Below are positions 59,195-64,000 of a DNA stretch of 64,000 nucleotides, in pieces (within the stretch, counting starts at the first letter, position 1; the number at the start of each line of letters is the position of its first letter). Below the pieces are notes generated by a model. That model was not told where the DNA came from, ran no database searches, and worked only from the letters and a program-made list of their open reading frames with translations. The DNA lies in contig NZ_BPQO01000024.1 of the NCBI RefSeq assembly GCF_022179285.1, forward strand, positions 1-64,000. The letters run 5' to 3'. The position numbers were made by a program, and so were the translations under genes. Source of the stretch: Methylobacterium hispanicum (lineage in GTDB: Bacteria > Pseudomonadota > Alphaproteobacteria > Rhizobiales > Beijerinckiaceae).

Positions 59195-61233
59195 ACTTGC
59201 CGGGCTGGCGCGACTGGGCCTTCTCGATCAAGACCTTCGGGGCGGCGATGCTGGCGCTGTTCCTGGCGCTCTGGATCGACCTGCCAAAACCCTACTGGGC
59301 CGTCGGCACGGTCTACATCACCAGCCAGGTGCTGGCCGGGGCAACCCGGTCGAAGGCCGTGTACCGGATCGGTGGAACGGTGCTTGGCGCCGTGCTGACG
59401 GTAGCCCTCGTACCGAACCTCGTGGATGCGCCGGAGCTTCTGGTGCTCGCGATCGCGCTCTGGGTCGCGCTCTGCCTCTACGTCTCCCTGCTCGACCGGA
59501 CGCCCCGGAGCTACCTGATGATGCTCGGCGGCTACACGGCCGCGCTGATCGGCTTCCCGGCGGTCGGCGAGCCCGGCGCGGTCTTCGACACCGCAGTGGC
59601 GCGGGCCCAAGAGATCACGCTCGGCATCCTCTGCGCAAGCCTGGTCTCCTCCGTCGTCCTGCCCCAGTCGGTGGTCCCCGCGATCGCGGGACGGCTCGAC
59701 CTGTGGCTGCACGACGCGCGGGCCTGGGTGGGCGACGTGCTGGGCCGCGCCCGTCCGGCGCGGGACACGCAGGCGAAGCGGTTGCGGCTGGCCTCGGACG
59801 CGATTGCGTTCGACGCGCTCGCGACGCCGCTGCGCTACGATATGATCGGCGCGGAGCGCTCGGTCGAGGCCATGGCGACGCTTCGCCAGCACATGCTGAT
59901 GTTCCTGCCGATCGTCTCGGCGATCGCCGACCGCATCGAGACTCTAGAGCGGGCACGGGCCCTGCCCCAGCGCCTGCGGGACCTTCTCGACGAGATGGCC
60001 GCGTGGATCGCTGCCGGCATCACCGACCCGGCCGAGGCCGCACGGCTGCGCGGGACCGCGGAGGCTCTCGCGCCGGATCTCGGGGCGCAGCCCACTTGGG
60101 ACGACCTCGTGCGGGCGAGCCTCCTCGCCCGGCTCGTCGACTTCATCGACCTTCGCCAGGACACCCGGCTGCTGCAGCGGCACATGGCCGACGGAAGCCC
60201 CGTGGGCGAGCCGCTCGCCTTCCGGTACACCGCCGCGGCCCGCACGATCCGGCATCGCGACCACGGAATGGCCCTTCTGTCGGCCGTCGGCGTCTTCCTC
60301 TCGATCCTGCTCACCTGCGCGATCTGGATCGCCACGGGTTGGCCGGACGGCGCCGGCGCCCCGATGATGGCGGCGGTCGCCTGCAGCTTCTTCGCCGCCC
60401 AGGACGATCCCGCGCCGTCCATCCTCGGCTTCGCGAACTCGGCCATCGTCGGCGCGCTGGGGGCCGCGATCTACCTGTTCGCCGTGCTCCCGCTCGCGAC
60501 CACCTTCGAGATGCTGGCCCTGGCGTTCGCCCCGAGCCTCCTGCTCTGCGGTGTGTTCATGGCGCAGCCGCGCACGGCGCCGCTGGCCATGGGCGCCGCG
60601 GTCAACGGCCCCACCCTGATCGCGCTCCAGAGCAGCTACAGCGCCGACTTCGCTGCCTTCGCGAACTCGGCGATCGCCGTGATCCTCGGCATGTGGACGG
60701 CGGCCGTGGTCACGCGCCTCGTGCGCTCGGTCGGCGCCGGATGGTCTGCCCGGCGCCTGCGGGCCGTCAACCGCCGCAGCCTCGCCCGGGCCGCCGGGCG
60801 CCACGGAGCACAGAACGGGCTCGAACTCGCCGCGCTCATGCTTGATCGCGTGGGCTTGATCGCGCCGCGCCTCGCGGCCCTGCCGTCGGACGACGCGGAA
60901 TGGACGGACGACCTTCTGGCCGAGGTCCGCGTCGGCATCAACGTGGTCGAGTTGCGGCGGGACCGCCGTCGGCTATCCGGCCCGGCGCGCGCCGCGGTCG
61001 AGCGGCTTCTCGCTGCCCTGGCGCGCCATTTCCAGGGCGGGGCCGAGGCACCGCCGGCCGACATCCTCGACGCGATCGACGCCGCGCTCGATGCGGTCCG
61101 CCACGACGCCGGGCAGGCCACCGGGCGGACCGCGCTCATGGGACTCGTCGGCATCCGTCGCGGCCTCTTCCCGGAAGCTGCACCCTACCGCGCCGCCTCC
61201 GGCGCGGGGGCGCAACCGGAGCTCGCGGCATGA
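59191..61233 (+). CDS. FUSC-family aromatic acid exporter (AaeB-like)
   Basis: Inner-membrane protein of 680 residues with two blocks of hydrophobic segments. The N-terminal block begins FSIKTFGAAMLALFLALWID and LPKPYWAVGTVYITSQVLAG, a FUSC signature. A cytoplasmic region (about 170-360) separates it from the second block (VGVFLSILLTCAIWIATGWP to SAIAVILGMWTAAVVTRLV). It exports aromatic or hydroxylated carboxylic acids. It works with the small DUF1656 protein and the HlyD-like protein encoded downstream; all are joined by four-base overlaps. Confidence 0.9.
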   Translation: MNLPGWRDWAFSIKTFGAAMLALFLALWIDLPKPYWAVGTVYITSQVLAGATRSKAVYRIGGTVLGAVLTVALVPNLVDAPELLVLAIALWVALCLYVSLLDRTPRSYLMMLGGYTAALIGFPAVGEPGAVFDTAVARAQEITLGILCASLVSSVVLPQSVVPAIAGRLDLWLHDARAWVGDVLGRARPARDTQAKRLRLASDAIAFDALATPLRYDMIGAERSVEAMATLRQHMLMFLPIVSAIADRIETLERARALPQRLRDLLDEMAAWIAAGITDPAEAARLRGTAEALAPDLGAQPTWDDLVRASLLARLVDFIDLRQDTRLLQRHMADGSPVGEPLAFRYTAAARTIRHRDHGMALLSAVGVFLSILLTCAIWIATGWPDGAGAPMMAAVACSFFAAQDDPAPSILGFANSAIVGALGAAIYLFAVLPLATTFEMLALAFAPSLLLCGVFMAQPRTAPLAMGAAVNGPTLIALQSSYSADFAAFANSAIAVILGMWTAAVVTRLVRSVGAGWSARRLRAVNRRSLARAAGRHGAQNGLELAALMLDRVGLIAPRLAALPSDDAEWTDDLLAEVRVGINVVELRRDRRRLSGPARAAVERLLAALARHFQGGAEAPPADILDAIDAALDAVRHDAGQATGRTALMGLVGIRRGLFPEAAPYRAASGAGAQPELAA

Positions 61234-61439
61234 CGGGTGAGTTCGACCTTTACGGCGTCTACGTTCCGAGCTTCGCGGCCTGGATGCTGGTCGCTTTCGT
61301 CGCCAGCGTGCCGATCAGGCGACTGCTCGCCCGCCTCGGCTTCTACCGGTTCGTCTGGCACAGGCCGCTCTTCGACCTCGCCCTCTACGTGCTGCTCCTC
61401 GGCGCCGTCGTCTCGGTCGCGGTGCCGCTCACTTCGTGA
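61230..61439 (+). CDS. DUF1656 small membrane protein (AaeX-like)
   Basis: Protein of 69 residues with two membrane segments (FAAWMLVAFVASVPIRRLL and FDLALYVLLLGAVVSVAV). It begins MTGEFDLYGVYVPS, the usual start of AaeX/DUF1656 proteins. Lies between the AaeB-like and HlyD-like genes with four-base overlaps on both sides. Confidence 0.88.
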   Translation: MTGEFDLYGVYVPSFAAWMLVAFVASVPIRRLLARLGFYRFVWHRPLFDLALYVLLLGAVVSVAVPLTS

Positions 61440-62407
61440 GCCGCCGCGCGCAGCCCCGTCCCCCGGATCCTCCCATGCCCCGGTACCTCGCGCTCTCCCT
61501 TCGGCTCCTCGTCACTCTGGCGACGGTCGCGGCCGCTTTCGTCGTCGGCCTCGCACTCTGGGACTACTACATGGAGGCGCCCTGGACCCGGGACGGGCGG
61601 GTGCGCGCGGACGTGGTCGCGGTGGCGCCCGACGTCTCCGGCCTCGTCACCGAGGTCTTGGTCGAGGACAACCAAGTGGTGAAGCGGGGCGACATCCTGT
61701 TCCGGATCGATCCCGACCGTTTCGCGCTCGCCCTGCGGCAGTCGGAGGCCGTGGTCGATGGCAAGCGCGCCAGCGCCGAGCAGGCGGCCGCCGACTACGC
61801 CCGCTACACGCAGCTCAGCGACGCGGCCGTGTCCCAGCAGAGGGTCGAGGCGGCGCGGGCCGCCAACCTCGAGGCGAAGGCGGCCTACGATCAGGCGATG
61901 GCCGACCGGGACCTCGCCAAGCTCAATCTCGCCCGCTCCGCCGTGAGGGCCTCGGTGAACGGGCGGATCACCAACATGGAGCTGCGACCCGGGGCCTACG
62001 TCACCACCGGGCGCGGCGTGATGGCGCTCATCGACGGCGATACGCTGCGGGTGGAGGGCTATTTCGAGGAAACGAAGCTCCCGCGCATCCAGGTCGGCGA
62101 CCGGGCGAGCGTCCGGCTGATGGGCGAAAGCGCGACGCTGACCGGCCGGGTCGAGAGCTTCGCTGGCGGCATCGAGGACCGGGAGCGCACGGCGGGCTCC
62201 AACCTGCTGGCCAGCGTCAACCCGACCTTCGCCTGGGTCCGCCTCGCCCAGCGGGTGCCGGTCCGGATCGCCCTCGACCCCGCGCCCAAAGGCGTCCGCC
62301 TCGTCTCCGGCCGCACGGCGACCGTCGCGATCGAGCCGCAGGGGTCCGCGCCCGTTTTCGACCCGTTGCGGCCCTGGCGGGGCGCGGCGACGCCCGCCTC
62401 CCGGTAG
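61436..62407 (+). CDS. HlyD-family efflux adaptor (AaeA-like)
   Basis: Periplasmic adaptor of 323 residues anchored by one membrane segment (LLVTLATVAAAFVVGLALWD), followed by YMEAPWTRDGRVRADVVAVA, close to the family pattern of AaeA. The lipoyl halves (LVTEVLVEDNQVVKRGD; AVRASVNGRITNMELRPG) flank a short helical hairpin. The GTG at 61436 overlaps the upstream stop; the ATG at 61475 (MPRYLALSLR) would leave only 8 residues before the membrane segment and is an equally possible start. Completes the MarR-AaeB-AaeX-AaeA-like operon. Confidence 0.88.
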   Translation: MSRRAQPRPPDPPMPRYLALSLRLLVTLATVAAAFVVGLALWDYYMEAPWTRDGRVRADVVAVAPDVSGLVTEVLVEDNQVVKRGDILFRIDPDRFALALRQSEAVVDGKRASAEQAAADYARYTQLSDAAVSQQRVEAARAANLEAKAAYDQAMADRDLAKLNLARSAVRASVNGRITNMELRPGAYVTTGRGVMALIDGDTLRVEGYFEETKLPRIQVGDRASVRLMGESATLTGRVESFAGGIEDRERTAGSNLLASVNPTFAWVRLAQRVPVRIALDPAPKGVRLVSGRTATVAIEPQGSAPVFDPLRPWRGAATPASR

Positions 62408-62562
62408 GTCCGGACGGCGGACGCGATGCCGCTGCCTCCGCCCCCCTGATCGGCGCGCAACCGAAACCTAGTTTGGAGCCGATCTGAATTGTCCGCGCTC
62501 CCGCCGGCTCGCGTCGAGCCGGCGGGGGGGCGGCACACGACGCCCAGAACCGGAGAGACTCG

Positions 62563-63141
62563 ATGGTGGACGTATCCGCCGCAGCGGCATCGCCCGCCCG
62601 CAGCGACAGGCCGGTCGGCGACGGGCCCGTCCTGGCCCGGGTGGCCTTCACAGTGAACGGCCAGAGGCGGGACCTCGAACTAGACACCCGCACCAGCTTG
62701 CTCGATGCCCTGCGCGAGCACCTGCATCTCACCGGCTCGAAGAAGGGCTGCGACCACGGCCAGTGCGGCGCCTGCACGGTGATCGTGGACGGGCGGCGCA
62801 TCAACGCCTGCCTCACGCTGGCGGTGATGAACCAGGGTGCGGAGATCGTCACCATCGAGGGGCTCGGGCAGCCGGACAACCTGCATCCGATGCAGGCCGC
62901 CTTCGTGCGCCACGACGGCTACCAGTGCGGGTACTGCACGCCGGGCCAGATCTGCTCGGGCGTCGCGGTGCTGGAGGAGATCCGCGCCGGCATCCCGAGC
63001 CACGTCACGGTCGATCTCGAGGCGGCTCCGGAGATCACAGAGGCCGAGATCCGCGAGCGCATGAGCGGCAACATCTGCCGCTGCGGCGCCTATTCCAACA
63101 TCGTCGAGGCGATGAGCGAAGTTGCCGGGGGACGCGCATGA
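62563..63141 (+). CDS. 2Fe-2S subunit of xanthine dehydrogenase-family aldehyde oxidoreductase (PaoA-like)
   Basis: Iron-sulfur subunit of 192 residues. The plant-type 2Fe-2S motif [21 protein letters not shown] is followed by the second cluster domain ([12 protein letters not shown], then [14 protein letters not shown]). The N-terminal 25 residues have no twin-Arg motif, unlike periplasmic PaoA, so this enzyme may be cytoplasmic. The next gene is the FAD subunit (ATGA overlap); a molybdopterin subunit is expected beyond the window. Confidence 0.9.
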   Translation: MVDVSAAAASPARSDRPVGDGPVLARVAFTVNGQRRDLELDTRTSLLDALREHLHLTGSKKGCDHGQCGACTVIVDGRRINACLTLAVMNQGAEIVTIEGLGQPDNLHPMQAAFVRHDGYQCGYCTPGQICSGVAVLEEIRAGIPSHVTVDLEAAPEITEAEIRERMSGNICRCGAYSNIVEAMSEVAGGRA

Positions 63142-64000
63142 AGGCCTTCAGCTACGAGCGCCCGGGGACGCCCGCCGAGGCGGCCGCGTCCGTGGCGCGA
63201 AACCCCGGGGCGAAGTTCATCGCAGGCGGCACGAACCTGCTCGACCTGATGAAGCTTCAGATCGAGACGCCAACCCACTTGGTCGACGTGAACGGGCTCG
63301 GCCTCGACAGGATCGAGCCGACGCCGGAGGGCGGCCTGCGCATCGGCGCCCTCGTGCGCAACACCGACCTCGCGGCCGACGCCCGCGTCCGCAAGGATTA
63401 CGGCGTCCTCTCCCGCGCCCTGCTGGCGGGCGCATCGGGCCAGCTGCGCAATCGGGCGACCACCGCCGGCAACCTGCTTCAGCGCACGCGCTGCCCCTAT
63501 TTCTACGACACCGCGCAGGCCTGCAACAAGCGACAGCCGGGCTCGGGCTGCTCGGCCCTGGACGGGGCGAGCCGGCAACTCGCCGTCGTCGGCTCCAGCG
63601 AGGCCTGCATCGCCACGCATCCGGGCGACATGGCGGTGGCCATGCGCGTCCTCGACGCGACGGTGGAGACGATCGATGCGGCGGGCACCGAGCGCAGGAT
63701 CCCGATCGCCGACTTCCACCGCCTGCCCGAGGACCGGCCGGAGATCGACACCACCCTCGAGCCCGGCGCGTTGATCACCGCGGTCACGCTGCCGAAGCCG
63801 GTCGCCGGCACGCACATCTACCGCAAGGTCCGCGACCGGGCCTCCTACGCCTACGCGCTGGTCTCGGCGGCCGCCGTGATCGGCCCGGACGGCACCGGAC
63901 GCGTTGCCTTCGGCGGCGTCGCCCACAAGCCCTGGCGCGTCGAGGCGGCCGAGGCCGACCTGCCCAGAGGCGCGCGGGCCGTGACCGATCAGGTCTTCGC
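63138..64000 (+). CDS. FAD-binding subunit of aldehyde oxidoreductase (PaoB-like), partial
   Basis: First 287 residues of the FAD subunit; the frame runs off the window end. The FAD motif is [19 protein letters not shown] near residue 28 and the second flavin contact is [16 protein letters not shown]. The stretch [21 protein letters not shown] carries the extra Cys that bind a 4Fe-4S cluster in PaoB-type subunits. Coupled to the PaoA-like gene. Confidence 0.9.
   Translation, partial: MKAFSYERPGTPAEAAASVARNPGAKFIAGGTNLLDLMKLQIETPTHLVDVNGLGLDRIEPTPEGGLRIGALVRNTDLAADARVRKDYGVLSRALLAGASGQLRNRATTAGNLLQRTRCPYFYDTAQACNKRQPGSGCSALDGASRQLAVVGSSEACIATHPGDMAVAMRVLDATVETIDAAGTERRIPIADFHRLPEDRPEIDTTLEPGALITAVTLPKPVAGTHIYRKVRDRASYAYALVSAAAVIGPDGTGRVAFGGVAHKPWRVEAAEADLPRGARAVTDQVF

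Overview
The window is very GC-rich, with ATGA/GTGA-overlapping operons. The mix of an EcfG-type sigma factor, PaoAB-like oxidoreductase, Bug/TctABC transporter and BKACE protein points to an alphaproteobacterium, most likely Methylobacteriaceae (Methylobacterium-like). This placement is inferred from gene content and composition only. There is no rRNA, CRISPR array or complete insertion sequence; the left edge cuts into an IS5-type transposase gene.

Layout. 1-6.8 kb holds an IS5 edge, a c-di-GMP pair on the minus strand (HD-GYP phosphodiesterase and GAF-PAS-GGDEF cyclase), and a PAS-PAS-PAS/pseudo-receiver/LuxR regulator. 7.6-15.2 kb holds a glycosyltransferase, then ferredoxin, ferredoxin reductase and cytochrome P450, a small secreted protein, a DUF3095 protein that looks like a class III nucleotide cyclase, and a cyclic-nucleotide-binding patatin phospholipase. 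15.4-29.1 kb holds an adhesin remnant, a complete type I secretion operon (ABC, HlyD, TolC), and a convergent giant galactose-oxidase/VCBS protein whose RTX tail is cut off by an in-frame TAG. 29.9-36.0 kb holds a tripartite tricarboxylate transporter, its GntR regulator, a CoA-transferase and a crotonase, with two copies of an AT-rich motif ahead of the two transcription units. 36.6-49.2 kb holds a gamma-glutamyltransferase, a five-gene peptide ABC importer, a threonine aldolase, an FAD/Fe-S oxidoreductase and a BKACE cleavage enzyme. 49.3-50.1 kb encodes an ECF sigma factor whose N-terminus reads as a NepR anti-sigma domain. 50.5-56.7 kb holds a second type I secretion operon (ABC, HlyD, 812-residue repeat protein) with a divergent XRE regulator. 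56.9-64 kb holds a ketopantoate-reductase-like gene, a possible 36-residue secreted peptide, tRNA-Leu(CAA), a MarR-AaeB-AaeX-AaeA-like efflux operon, and the first two subunits of a molybdenum aldehyde oxidoreductase, cut by the window end.

How the parts may work together. The P450 block looks like one transcription unit in which a cyclase-like protein sits next to a lipase with a cNMP sensor. The TctABC/GntR/CoA-transferase/crotonase block looks like uptake plus CoA activation of a carboxylic acid. The GGT/peptide-ABC block fits gamma-glutamyl peptide use. Four copies of a long palindromic intergenic element (about 29.3, 36.0, 43.7 and 45.1 kb) fill most of the gaps between 29 and 45.4 kb, and two genes end inside it. 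The most unusual items are the apparent NepR-EcfG fusion, the DUF3095/cNMP-patatin pair, and the RTX galactose oxidase separated by a stop codon from its own secretion tail.
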